8,904 nt of DNA from Nitrososphaerota archaeon (GCA_005877225.1 VBPK01000061.1:1-8904), one strand, 5' to 3'; shown: positions 1 through 6,332, counted from the stretch's first letter. A program made the numbers and translations. Notes: generated by a model not told the origin, from the letters alone.

Positions 1-1
1 C

Positions 2-1882
2 GTCATGGAAAGAGAATCGTACGAGGACGAGAAGGTGGCGGCGATTCTCAACAAGAACTTCATTCCCGTCAAGGTCGATAGGGAAGAGAGGCCCGAGGTC
101 GATGAGTTCTACATGAAGGCGGTGCAGGCGTTGACCGGGCGGGGAGGCTGGCCGCTCAACGTATTCTTGACTCCGGACCTCAGACCGTTTTACGGGGGAA
201 CCTACTTCCCCCCCGAGGCGAGGTATGGCCTCCCGAGTTTCACCCAGCTGCTGGACTTCGTCGCGAAGCTCTGGAAGGAGAGGAGAAGCGAGGTGCAGGA
301 CAACGCGGGTCGGCTCACCGAGGCACTCAAGGAGAGCTACGCGAAGTACGAGAAGGGGGAGCTCTCCGCCGGCCTTCTCGATGCGGCCTATGCCTCGGTA
401 GTTTCGGCATTTGACCCGGAGTTCGGGGGCTTTGGCGGAGCCCCGAAATTCCCCCTCCCCACTCACCTGAACTTCCTCCTCAGGTACTACCTTCGGTCGA
501 AGAAGGAGCTCGCCCTGCGCTCGGTGGTGAAGACGCTCGAATCGATTGCCGCGGGAGGCATTCACGACCATCTCGGAGGGGGGTTTCACAGGTACTCGAC
601 GGACAAGGTCTGGCTTGTTCCGCACTTCGAGAAGATGCTGTACGACAATGCCCTCATCGCGAGGGCCTACCTCGAGGCGCACCAGCTGACGGCCGACCCA
701 AGATTCGCAAACGTCGCGCGTGGGGTCCTCGACTGGCTGTTGGCGGAGATGGCAGACGGTGGAGGGGGCTTCTACTCTGCTCAGGACGCTGATACGCCCG
801 AGGGTGAGGGTGTCTACTACACCTGGACCGTCGAGGAGATTGATTCCGTGCTCGGAGAGAAGGAAGGCGAAATATTTAGAGAGTGCTTCGGGGTTACAAG
901 CAACGGGAACTTCGAGAGGAAGCGGTCAATTCTGCATCTCACGACTAGCCTCGAGAACGCCGCGAGAAGACTCGGGATTCCTGAGGCTGAACTCGAGAGG
1001 TCACTCGCACTTTCGAAGAAGAAGCTGTACGAGGAGAGGCTCAAGAGGACGCGACCAGCGACGGACGACAAGATCCTGACTTCGTGGAACGGGCTTGCGA
1101 TCTCCGCACTTTCCTACGGCTGTCAGGTTCTTGGCGAGAAGCGGTATCTAAGGGCCGCGGAGCGTTGCGCGAGCTTCATCACTGGGACGATGCACAAGGG
1201 AGAAAGGCTTCTACGAAGGTACAGAGATGGAGAGAGCGCGATTGAAGGGACGCTCGAAGACTACTCGTTCTTGACGCAGGGGCTCCTCGACCTCTACGAA
1301 ACTGACTTTGAGGCCCGGTGGCTGAAGACCGCGATACAGATCAACGGAGAGATGACGAAGTTATTCGGGGATGAGGAGCGGGGCGGATTCTTCATGCAGC
1401 AAGAAAGGGACGAGCTGCCGGCCGAGATAAAGGAGGGTTACGACGGCCCGACTCCATCGGGGAATTCTGTGGCGGCGTTGAATCTCCTCAGGATCGGGGA
1501 GTTCACTGGTCGCGATGACGAAAGGGAGGAGGCGAAGAGAACTCTTCGGGTATTCCGGGATGACCTCGAAGGTGAGCCCTCGTCTCACACATACATGCTT
1601 GTGGCTCTCGACTTCCTCCTCGGAAGCCCCCGGGAGATCGTCGTGGCTGGGGGCGGGAGAGAGCAGGTCCATCCGCTGGTTAGGGAAATCCATAGGAGGT
1701 TCATCCCCAACAAGGTTCTGATGGTCCTCTCGAACGACGGGGGGGAGGTTGAGAAGGTCTCGCCATTGGCCGAGGGAAAGAAGGCCCTTGGGGGAAAGGC
1801 GACCGCCTATATCTGCCAGAACTACACTTGCAAAAAGCCGATAACCGACACGGAAGAGCTGAAGTCTGCGTTATCATTTTAA
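2..1882 (+). CDS. YyaL/DUF255 family thioredoxin-domain protein, 5' end cut off by the window
   Basis: This is a member of the YyaL/SPATA20 family, in which an N-terminal thioredoxin-like (DUF255) domain is joined to a six-hairpin glycosidase-like alpha-helical domain. The cellular role is not established for the family. The frame is open to the left edge: the codon before the first ATG encodes V, giving the family's HVMERES stretch, so the gene begins upstream and that ATG is internal. About 50-60 residues are missing, including the usual WCxWC active-site region. Visible landmarks counted from the first in-window Met are GGWPLNVFLTP (about residues 47-57), GGTYFPP (about 64-70), HDHLGGGFHRYSTD (about 189-202), PHFEKMLYDNA (about 208-218), LTSWNGLA (about 357-364) and the closing CQNYTCKKP (about 607-615), all characteristic. 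The frame is intact and ends in TAA. The next gene starts 58 nt later, so they could be co-transcribed. The family call is secure; catalytic function is not inferred. Confidence 0.95.
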   Translation, partial: VMERESYEDEKVAAILNKNFIPVKVDREERPEVDEFYMKAVQALTGRGGWPLNVFLTPDLRPFYGGTYFPPEARYGLPSFTQLLDFVAKLWKERRSEVQDNAGRLTEALKESYAKYEKGELSAGLLDAAYASVVSAFDPEFGGFGGAPKFPLPTHLNFLLRYYLRSKKELALRSVVKTLESIAAGGIHDHLGGGFHRYSTDKVWLVPHFEKMLYDNALIARAYLEAHQLTADPRFANVARGVLDWLLAEMADGGGGFYSAQDADTPEGEGVYYTWTVEEIDSVLGEKEGEIFRECFGVTSNGNFERKRSILHLTTSLENAARRLGIPEAELERSLALSKKKLYEERLKRTRPATDDKILTSWNGLAISALSYGCQVLGEKRYLRAAERCASFITGTMHKGERLLRRYRDGESAIEGTLEDYSFLTQGLLDLYETDFEARWLKTAIQINGEMTKLFGDEERGGFFMQQERDELPAEIKEGYDGPTPSGNSVAALNLLRIGEFTGRDDEREEAKRTLRVFRDDLEGEPSSHTYMLVALDFLLGSPREIVVAGGGREQVHPLVREIHRRFIPNKVLMVLSNDGGEVEKVSPLAEGKKALGGKATAYICQNYTCKKPITDTEELKSALSF

Positions 1883-1900
1883 CAGCGAGGCTCTTGGGCC

Positions 1901-1940
1901 GGAAGGAAGGAAGGAGGGGGGGAGGGAGTAGGAAGGAAGA
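1901..1940 (+). promoter_or_regulatory. 40-nt purine tract forming the leader of the small downstream gene
   Basis: Thirty-nine of 40 bases are A or G; the only pyrimidine is T at 1929. The tract holds repeated GGAA units, a run of seven G and GGGAGGGAG, and it abuts the ATG at 1941. GGAGGGAG at about 1921-1928 can act as a Shine-Dalgarno site, although the 12-nt spacing is long; GGAAGGAAGA next to the ATG is closer but a poorer match. An AT-rich stretch at 1871-1882, overlapping the stop of the preceding gene, could be its TATA element and would give a leader of roughly 35-45 nt. Several closely spaced G runs could form a G-quadruplex. Its role as a leader is inferred from position. Confidence 0.4.
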
Positions 1941-2243
1941 ATGGCTAGAGATTGGGAGATAAGGGGACTCTTCGGAAACGAGTACGCGCTCGAAACCGCG
2001 GTCGAGGAGCTGAAGAAGCACGAGGGAGTGCAATGCCAGGTTCTCGATAGAAGGAATCTCTCCGTCAGACTGAAGGGGAGGGATGAGAGTCTCGAGGGAA
2101 TCATAAGAAGGGCGATAGAAATAGCGCACGGCTACGTCGAGTCGGAGGCGCCGCTGGGAGAATTCGAAAGGACGAAGCAGCGCCTGAAGGAGAAGAAACT
2201 CAGGGAGTTTGAGGAGAAGAAGAGGAGATCGGCGAAGCACTAG
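1941..2243 (+). CDS. Small conserved-looking protein of unknown function, 100 aa
   Basis: I do not recognise this family. The predicted protein is highly charged. A first half suggesting beta-alpha-beta (IRGLFG strand, helix from about residue 16 to 28, strand pair around CQVLDRRNLSVRLK at 32-45) is followed by a second helix (about 50-68). The lysine- and glutamate-rich C-terminal helix (about 72-97) is likely basic and exposed. The N-terminal pattern resembles small alpha/beta ferredoxin-like folds, but I will not name one. The start is supported by the purine leader directly before ATG. The gene ends in TAG and its last 44 bp overlap, tail to tail, the end of the minus-strand USP gene. The coding choice is supported by a Glu/Lys-rich composition like the neighbouring plus-strand gene and by the lack of any better frame between 1883 and 2200. 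Confidence 0.7.
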   Translation: MARDWEIRGLFGNEYALETAVEELKKHEGVQCQVLDRRNLSVRLKGRDESLEGIIRRAIEIAHGYVESEAPLGEFERTKQRLKEKKLREFEEKKRRSAKH

Positions 2244-3153
2244 GAGGCCTGCCTGCCACCTCTATTCCTGAAAGGGTAACGAGCACGATACAGGGGGACT
2301 TGCTGACGATCTCATACTCGTCCTTCGTGAGGAAGCCGTGAAATCCCGTCTCCCTCTTGCTGAACATCACCGTCACGTCGATGGCCTGCTCCCTGATGTA
2401 CCTCCCGACATCATCGCCCACGTCCCTCACCGAGACAATCTTTGGGTTGAAGAAACGCCCGAGCGCCTTTATCGCTAGACTCGTGAAGTAGGAGAACTCC
2501 CTCTCCTCCCTCTTCAGCGGCTGCGAGAGATCGATGGCGTCGAGCGGGAGCGTCGGCGGGAGTTCAATTATCTTCCCGACGATAATCTCCGCGTCGGGAA
2601 CAGCGGCTGACGAGGTGAGAGCCGCAGCGATCACGAAGGGGTCTGGATGCTGTTCCTTCAGCACCGGGATGAATATCCTCTTTGGGTTGCGGGGAATCTT
2701 CATCCCGCTCTGGGGCGTCTCCACGAGGACTACCCTTGTCGCCGAGAGGCGTGCCACGTGGTCAGATACCCGCCCAAAGAGTTCTCTGAAGAGACCCTCC
2801 CTGTGGGCCGACATCACGATTGCCTGGGCGTTGTTGGAGTCGGCCGTGTTCACGATGGCTCTCGCGATCTCCTCCACGCTCGGTGGTTTGGACTGCGGCT
2901 CAACGTTCGAGTATTCGTATCTGACGGAGAGTTCCTTCGCCAAGGCTTCGATCTCCCGTCTCAACTGTTCGGCGAAGGCGTGTTCCTCCTCTTCCCCCTC
3001 GAGCACGTGGGTCACGATGACCTTCGAGCCAGAGTATTCGGCGAGGTAGAAGGCGATGTAGATTGCATTCCACTCGCGCGACTGGAAAGCGACGGGGAGG
3101 ACGATGGGGGCGTCGCTCCAGGACCATTCTACGCTCTCCCCCCTTTCAGCCAT
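2200..3153 (-). CDS. Tandem universal stress protein (USP) domain protein, partner of the APC permease
   Basis: Two USP-like alpha/beta domains sit in a 317-aa cytosolic protein. Domain 1 spans about residues 15-146: strand IVLPVAF, helix with the WNAIYIAFYLAEY stretch, strand KVIVTHVLEG, strand AQAIVMSAHREG, and the terminal FGRVSDHVARLSATRVVLVET that matches the USP GSVSxxVxxxSxxxVLVV ending. Domain 2 spans about 157-294 and closes with LTKDEYEIVSKSPCIVLVTL. The ATP-binding glycine loop (GxxGx9G[S/T]) is degenerate: domain 1 keeps FGRVS but has SAHREG where the first glycine is expected, and domain 2 lacks the glycines, so nucleotide binding is doubtful. The ATG overlaps the end of the upstream APC permease gene by 8 bp behind a strong Shine-Dalgarno site, indicating translational coupling. 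Archaeal APC transporters are often paired or fused with USP domains, so a role in controlling the permease is likely but inferred. The Ser/Pro-rich last 20 residues lie in the antisense overlap with the 100-aa gene. Confidence 0.85.
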   Translation of the reverse strand: MAERGESVEWSWSDAPIVLPVAFQSREWNAIYIAFYLAEYSGSKVIVTHVLEGEEEEHAFAEQLRREIEALAKELSVRYEYSNVEPQSKPPSVEEIARAIVNTADSNNAQAIVMSAHREGLFRELFGRVSDHVARLSATRVVLVETPQSGMKIPRNPKRIFIPVLKEQHPDPFVIAAALTSSAAVPDAEIIVGKIIELPPTLPLDAIDLSQPLKREEREFSYFTSLAIKALGRFFNPKIVSVRDVGDDVGRYIREQAIDVTVMFSKRETGFHGFLTKDEYEIVSKSPCIVLVTLSGIEVAGRPPSASPISSSSPQTP

Positions 3154-4591
3154 CCTTGGAGCCTCCTCGGTACCTCTGATAGATAAGGTAGGCAGCTATC
3201 CCGATTGCGAACCAGACGGTTCCTATCACCCTTCCGGTCGGGTGCAGACCAACTATCAGGACCCATACCACAAAGCTGGAGACTAGGCCGACGATGGGGA
3301 TGACTGAGACCTGGTAGGGTTTGTCCCCAATCCTGACCGTCAGGTTGAGCGGCATCTTCCATCCTGTTCTTCCAGGTTCTTTCACGCGGAGCACGATTGC
3401 TGCAGCGTTTACGTACATGTATGCCACGAGCGCCCCGAAGTTGTAAATCGAGGTGATCAGGTCGAGGAGGTCAGCCCCGGGCAGAGCTATGTACACCGCC
3501 AGAAGGAGAGAGGCGATTACTGTGAAGATCGTTATTGTGACGTAGGGGGTCCTGTAACGAGAGCTGACCTTACTGAATCCCCTCGGCATAAGGCCGAGCC
3601 TTCCCATGGAGTACATCACTCTGGAAACACCAATCACCCCCGTGTTCGTGGAGACGTAACAGACGAGCGTCCCCATCAGCGCGACCCAGACAGCGAATAC
3701 ACCGCCTATTATCGGCAGGTTGCTCGCCAACGAAACGGCCGGTGCCTGGCTGTTGTTCGCCACTGCCTGCCAGGGGCTTATGGTGACCGAGAGGAGTGAG
3801 AGTGCGATCGCAACCACAACTACGGAGGAAATCGCGGCCTTTGTCGCCCTGGGGATGACCTCGGCGGTTCGCTTCGTCTCCTCGGCGGCCTGCGAGATCG
3901 ATTCGATTCCGATGTACGAAGCGGTGGCGAGTGAGACGGCATAGACGAAGGAGTAGAAACCGGGTTGACCAAAGTTCCCAGTCTGGAACGAGCTGACGAC
4001 GTTCGCAACCCATCTCAAGATTGCACCCGAGGAGATTATCGACGGGAGGCCGAAGACCAGAAAGAGACCGACCGTGACAAGATCGACCGCGATGACGGCC
4101 TCGTTGAACCTCGAGGAATACTTGATGCCCACTACGTTAAGGGCGAGTAGAAGCAGTATGAGCACAATCGCCGTCAACCCGTAGAATGGCGAGGTCAGGA
4201 GGAGTCCGCTCCGGAACAAGAAGAAGGTAAGGGTACCGAGGTAGCCAACCGTCGCAAGGGCGAAGAGAGCGATGTCGATCGTGTAGTCGAGCATGAGGCC
4301 CCAGCCCGCCACAAAGCCGTGGATCCTTCCGAAGGCCTTTAGCGAGTAGTACTGTCCTCCACCCGCGACCGGGTAGGCGGTGGCGAGTTCGGCGTAACAG
4401 AGGCCGGTGCAGACGTAGGTCGTTGCGGCTATGGCGAAGGCGAGTGGGGAGACGACCCCAGCGAAGAGAGCGATGACTCCGAGCACGACATAGATGTCAG
4501 CTCCGACGTCGGCGTAGCCCATAGAGAAGGAGCCGAAGATGCCGACTTCCCTCTTCAGCTCCTGTGAATCCTCCCCCTGGGCCTGAGGCAA
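3146..4591 (-). CDS. APC-superfamily amino acid/polyamine permease
   Basis: This is a 481-aa integral membrane transporter with about 12 hydrophobic segments, the normal size for the amino acid-polyamine-organocation family, which imports amino acids or polyamines by proton or sodium coupling or by exchange. Diagnostic stretches are GYADVGADIY in the interrupted TM1 (about residues 25-34), ELATAYPVAGGGQYY at the TM2/TM3 junction (about 68-82) and GIESISQAAEETK around the TM6 region (about 228-240). The substrate cannot be told from sequence. The start is uncertain. In this frame a TGA lies two codons upstream of a TTG at 4591, and the first ATG is residue 24, just before the core fold, so TTG is the only initiator that keeps the usual charged N-terminal tail. 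Two ATGs at 4598 and 4595 are in another frame. It is the first gene of an operon with the USP gene and is divergent from the MFS transporter. Confidence 0.93.
   Translation of the reverse strand: MPQAQGEDSQELKREVGIFGSFSMGYADVGADIYVVLGVIALFAGVVSPLAFAIAATTYVCTGLCYAELATAYPVAGGGQYYSLKAFGRIHGFVAGWGLMLDYTIDIALFALATVGYLGTLTFFLFRSGLLLTSPFYGLTAIVLILLLLALNVVGIKYSSRFNEAVIAVDLVTVGLFLVFGLPSIISSGAILRWVANVVSSFQTGNFGQPGFYSFVYAVSLATASYIGIESISQAAEETKRTAEVIPRATKAAISSVVVVAIALSLLSVTISPWQAVANNSQAPAVSLASNLPIIGGVFAVWVALMGTLVCYVSTNTGVIGVSRVMYSMGRLGLMPRGFSKVSSRYRTPYVTITIFTVIASLLLAVYIALPGADLLDLITSIYNFGALVAYMYVNAAAIVLRVKEPGRTGWKMPLNLTVRIGDKPYQVSVIPIVGLVSSFVVWVLIVGLHPTGRVIGTVWFAIGIAAYLIYQRYRGGSKDG
3162..3168 (-). promoter_or_regulatory. 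Shine-Dalgarno site for the USP gene, inside the APC permease coding region
   Basis: On the minus strand the sequence GAGGAGG lies 8 nt before the ATG at 3153. It is a near-ideal anti-16S match at standard spacing and falls within the last codons of the permease gene (the RYRGGSKDG tail). This fixes the USP start and supports re-initiation or coupled translation from one mRNA. Confidence 0.7.
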
Positions 4592-4668
4592 ACATCATGG
4601 CACACTCTTAGACCACTGCGCCGAGACGTGAGTCTCCCGGAAGGGACCTCGCCGTCCTCTACCTCTCG

Positions 4669-5796
4669 ATGACACTGACAAGGATCGGGTTCGGGGTCAT
4701 CATAATCATCTTTCCGGCCTATCTTCTCGGCGTCTCGGACATCGAACTCGCAGTCGCACTGGCGCTCTATCCCGTCCTCGAGGCTTTCTCTGCAATCCCG
4801 GTGGGGAGACTCTGCGACACGCGGGGCAGGAAGCGCGTCTTTGTCTTCGCGCTCGCGTATGTCGCCATTCTCACGGGAGCGATCGGGGTCACGAGAAACC
4901 TCTACTTTGTCGCAACCGTTCACGCCCTGATGGGGATCGGTGCGGCGGGTGTCACGGTTTCGTCCCTCACGATGATTACAGATGCGACGAACCTGGGGAA
5001 CCGCGGAAAGGGGATGGGACTCTTCGATTTCTCGAATATCGGGGGTTACGCCGCCGGAGTGCTCGTCGGCGGAGGCTTGCACACCTACTTCGCCTCACAA
5101 TTGGGATACGCCTTCGCGGTCACTGGCGGGGCGATAGCCGCGGCCCTGCTTGTCTCCACGATCCTGCTGAGGGAGCCCCCACATCAGATAAAGCGCGAGG
5201 CTGTCTTGGTTAACCCTCTGAGAGCGCTCGATGCGAGGACAAAGGCGATCTTGCCCGTCTGGCTGGCGCTGACGGCGATGATCGGGATTGCATTCTACCT
5301 CCCGAGGGCCTTGAGCAACCTGGGGTTTGAAGCGACGACCACCTCTTACGTTCTCTTCGTTGGAGTCGCGGGGCTTGGCGTGGGTTCTGTCGGTTTCGGC
5401 GCCCTCTCCGACAAGATCGGGAGGGAGAAGGTGCTGTTGGTTGGGGTGGTCGGGCTTCTCGGTCTTCTCCTATCACTCGCGACGACTTTGAGCGGGGGTG
5501 CGACAATCGATACGCTAGTTCACAACCTCTACATCATCGCCCCGTTCGCACTCGCGACTTCGGCGCTTGTGCCCAGCATCCTCGCAACGGTGGGGGACAG
5601 AGCCCGCCAGGAGATGAGAGGCTCGGCGATGGGTATCTACAGCGTGATGCTCAGCGGAGGGATCGCCTTCGGCACTCTGGTGGCGGGGTTCGCGCACACA
5701 ATGGGAGGACTCCCCGCTATCCTCTATGCGGGAGCGGTTATCTTTCTTGCAGCCTGTCTCGTGAGTCTCTTCTTGACCAGAAGACTGAAGTCCTGA
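4669..5796 (+). CDS. Major facilitator superfamily (MFS) transporter with an unresolved 5' end
   Basis: This is a 375-aa secondary transporter with 11-12 hydrophobic segments in two halves. The MFS motif A loop is clear between TM2 and TM3 (GRLCDTRGRKR, residues 46-56) and again in the second half (GALSDKIGREK, 244-254). The substrate is unknown; drug or metabolite export is the usual guess for this size. The 5' end is odd. From the first ATG, TM1 is clipped at its N-side, and the same frame upstream encodes RDLAVLYLS, a normal MFS lead-in to TM1. That upstream frame is open back to a TAG at 4609-4611, with an ATG four codons before the TAG (4597), and has no ATG, GTG or TTG between the TAG and 4669. 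There is no Shine-Dalgarno site before 4669. The gene may be interrupted by a nonsense change or a sequencing error, or may start at a non-standard codon. The frame also stays open for 36 codons after the TGA stop. Confidence 0.88.
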   Translation: MTLTRIGFGVIIIIFPAYLLGVSDIELAVALALYPVLEAFSAIPVGRLCDTRGRKRVFVFALAYVAILTGAIGVTRNLYFVATVHALMGIGAAGVTVSSLTMITDATNLGNRGKGMGLFDFSNIGGYAAGVLVGGGLHTYFASQLGYAFAVTGGAIAAALLVSTILLREPPHQIKREAVLVNPLRALDARTKAILPVWLALTAMIGIAFYLPRALSNLGFEATTTSYVLFVGVAGLGVGSVGFGALSDKIGREKVLLVGVVGLLGLLLSLATTLSGGATIDTLVHNLYIIAPFALATSALVPSILATVGDRARQEMRGSAMGIYSVMLSGGIAFGTLVAGFAHTMGGLPAILYAGAVIFLAACLVSLFLTRRLKS

Positions 5797-5853
5797 CTCA
5801 AGGAGGGTCAGAAGTTCGAAGAAGCCGCAGCCAGAGCGTTACTCAAGCGGAGA

Positions 5854-5912
5854 GGGCCTGAGGGTCGTCTCAGAACCCGGTGGCCAATGACCATCGTCTC
5901 ACGCTGAGGACG
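5854..5912 (+). other. Two adjacent hairpins sharing an 8-nt repeat between the MFS gene and the tRNA
   Basis: Hairpin 1 pairs CTGAG (5858-5862) with CTCAG (5869-5873) around a 6-nt loop, with a possible outer GGG/CCC clamp (5854-5856 and 5876-5878). Hairpin 2 pairs CGTCTCA (5895-5901) with TGAG and ACG (5905-5908, 5910-5912) around a 3-nt loop with one bulged G. TCGTCTCA occurs in both (5865-5872 and 5894-5901), so the two can also cross-pair. No T-run follows, so this is not a classic terminator. It may be a 3' UTR structure or small RNA; nothing in the sequence decides which. The rest of the 195-bp gap holds only the tRNA promoter. Confidence 0.4.
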
Positions 5913-5950
5913 GCGTGCGAGCCCTAAGAAAGAATGAGGAAGTCCATGCG

Positions 5951-5965
5951 AAAGGATTATACTTT
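5951..5965 (+). promoter_or_regulatory. BRE/TATA promoter of the tRNA-Leu gene
   Basis: AAAGG followed by ATTATACTTT (5956-5965) gives a purine BRE-like element and a good archaeal TATA box in an otherwise GC-rich gap. Its centre is about 31 nt before the first tRNA base at 5992, so transcription would begin a few bases upstream of the mature 5' end, leaving a short leader for RNase P to remove. Confidence 0.65.
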
Positions 5966-6006
5966 CAGAACTCCTGCTTCCTTCATTTGTTGCGGGGGTC
6001 GCCCAG

Positions 6007-6022
6007 AGCAACCAGCGGGAAG
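6007..6022 (+). other. tRNA intron 1, D loop, 16 nt
   Basis: Its removal restores the continuous D-arm sequence GCCCAGCCTGGTCAACGGC. The boundaries can slide by two bases (6005-6020, 6006-6021 or 6007-6022) with identical product. In the last register the bulges are AG^A and AG^C with a CCC/GGG helix; in the first they are CC^A and GA^A with TCGC/GCGG pairing (one wobble). Neither has a convincing outer helix, so this is a relaxed BHB. The splice position is about 13/14 to 15/16 in tRNA numbering. Confidence 0.75.
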
Positions 6023-6040
6023 CCTGGTCAACGGCGCGAG

Positions 6041-6059
6041 CGAGAGTGCTCTCCGCGAT
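6041..6059 (+). other. tRNA intron 2, anticodon stem position 30/31, 19 nt
   Basis: It has a textbook splice structure. Exon CGCG (6035-6038) pairs with intron CGCG (6054-6057) as the 4-bp central helix. The two 3-nt bulges are AG^C (6039-6041) and AT^G (6058-6060), cut after the second base. An inner hairpin GAGA/TCTC (6042-6045 with 6050-6053) closes the intron. Joining the exons gives a perfect 5-bp anticodon stem and a 7-nt loop. Confidence 0.88.
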
Positions 6060-6076
6060 GCTTAGGACCTCGTCCC

Positions 6077-6097
6077 TTAGTGTCGTAACCCGACGGG
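6077..6097 (+). other. tRNA intron 3, variable arm, 21 nt
   Basis: Exon CGTC (6071-6074) pairs with intron GACG (6092-6095); the 3-nt bulges are CC^T (6075-6077) and GG^G (6096-6098). Ligation gives the variable arm TCCCGAAGGGTTC, a 3-bp stem with a GAA loop. A competing fold pairs TCCC (6073-6076) with GGGA (6096-6099) plus a GTCG/CGAC hairpin inside; it would need a 4-nt bulge and give a poorer arm. The existence of this intron is more certain than its exact ends. Confidence 0.75.
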
Positions 6098-6150
6098 GAA
6101 GGGTTCGTGGGTTCGAATCCCACCCCCCGCACTGAACTTGTGCGATTGTG

Positions 6151-6155
6151 TTTTT
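6151..6155 (+). terminator. T-run terminator of the tRNA gene
   Basis: Five consecutive T follow the discriminator base by 19 nt. Short T-runs on the RNA-like strand are the usual intrinsic stop for archaeal stable-RNA genes. No hairpin is needed or seen. Confidence 0.55.
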
Positions 6156-6263
6156 CCTCATTCCTACGGCATCTTCTCTAGCTTTCGCCCTGTTCTGGTT
6201 GTGCCGAACTCTTACAGGGAGAAGAGAGGGAAGGGACCTCGAAGCACCGAATCGCTCACCTCG

Positions 6264-6280
6264 GTTGACCTTAGGTCGAC
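6264..6280. repeat. Imperfect inverted repeat GTTGACC-TTA-GGTCGAC
   Basis: Two 7-nt arms around a 3-nt spacer match at all but one position pair (T facing G). As RNA it forms a 7-bp hairpin with one wobble on the plus strand. It lies 53 bp beyond the stop of the DUF1905/OmdA gene, in the 201-bp stretch between the tRNA and that gene, where I see no coding sequence. It could be a 3' hairpin for the minus-strand transcript or a protein-binding palindrome. There is no T-run after it in either direction. Confidence 0.35.
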
Positions 6281-6332
6281 AATAGCAAGAGGAGCGCAAC
6301 GAAGAGAACGTCTGTCGTCCGTGTGCCACTCT

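Larger units (their letters stand above)
5992..6131 (+). tRNA. tRNA-Leu(UAG) gene with three introns
   Basis: The ends are unmistakable: acceptor GCGGGGG (5992-5998) pairs fully with CCCCCGC (6124-6130), discriminator A at 6131, and the T arm is GTGGG/CCCAC around TTCGAAT (6107-6123). Read straight through, the middle does not fold as a tRNA. Removing three segments (16 nt in the D loop, 19 nt in the anticodon stem, 21 nt in the variable arm) leaves 84 nt with D stem GCC/GGC, loop containing GCCTGGTCAA, anticodon stem CGAGG/CCTCG around CTTAGGA, and variable arm TCCCGAAGGGTTC. That is a standard archaeal type II tRNA. The anticodon is TAG (6063-6065), flanked by T33 and purine 37; the long variable arm and discriminator A agree with leucine, and it would read CUA/CUN codons. 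No intron lies at the common 37/38 site. CCA is not encoded. A TATA box precedes it and a T-run follows. Confidence 0.9.

Noticed and set aside
4609..4611. TAG in the MFS frame as a pyrrolysine codon
   Set aside because: TAG ends three other genes in the window (2241-2243, 7688-7690, 8257-8259), and a pyrrolysine in a variable N-terminal tail has no precedent I know.
4639..4651. 13-nt repeat GGAAGGGACCTCG, second copy at 6229-6241
   Set aside because: About one 13-mer repeat is expected by chance in a window this size, and the contexts differ.
5808..6329. Minus-strand frame across the tRNA region
   Set aside because: It runs through the whole tRNA gene and its promoter; composition is not protein-like and no family is recognisable.
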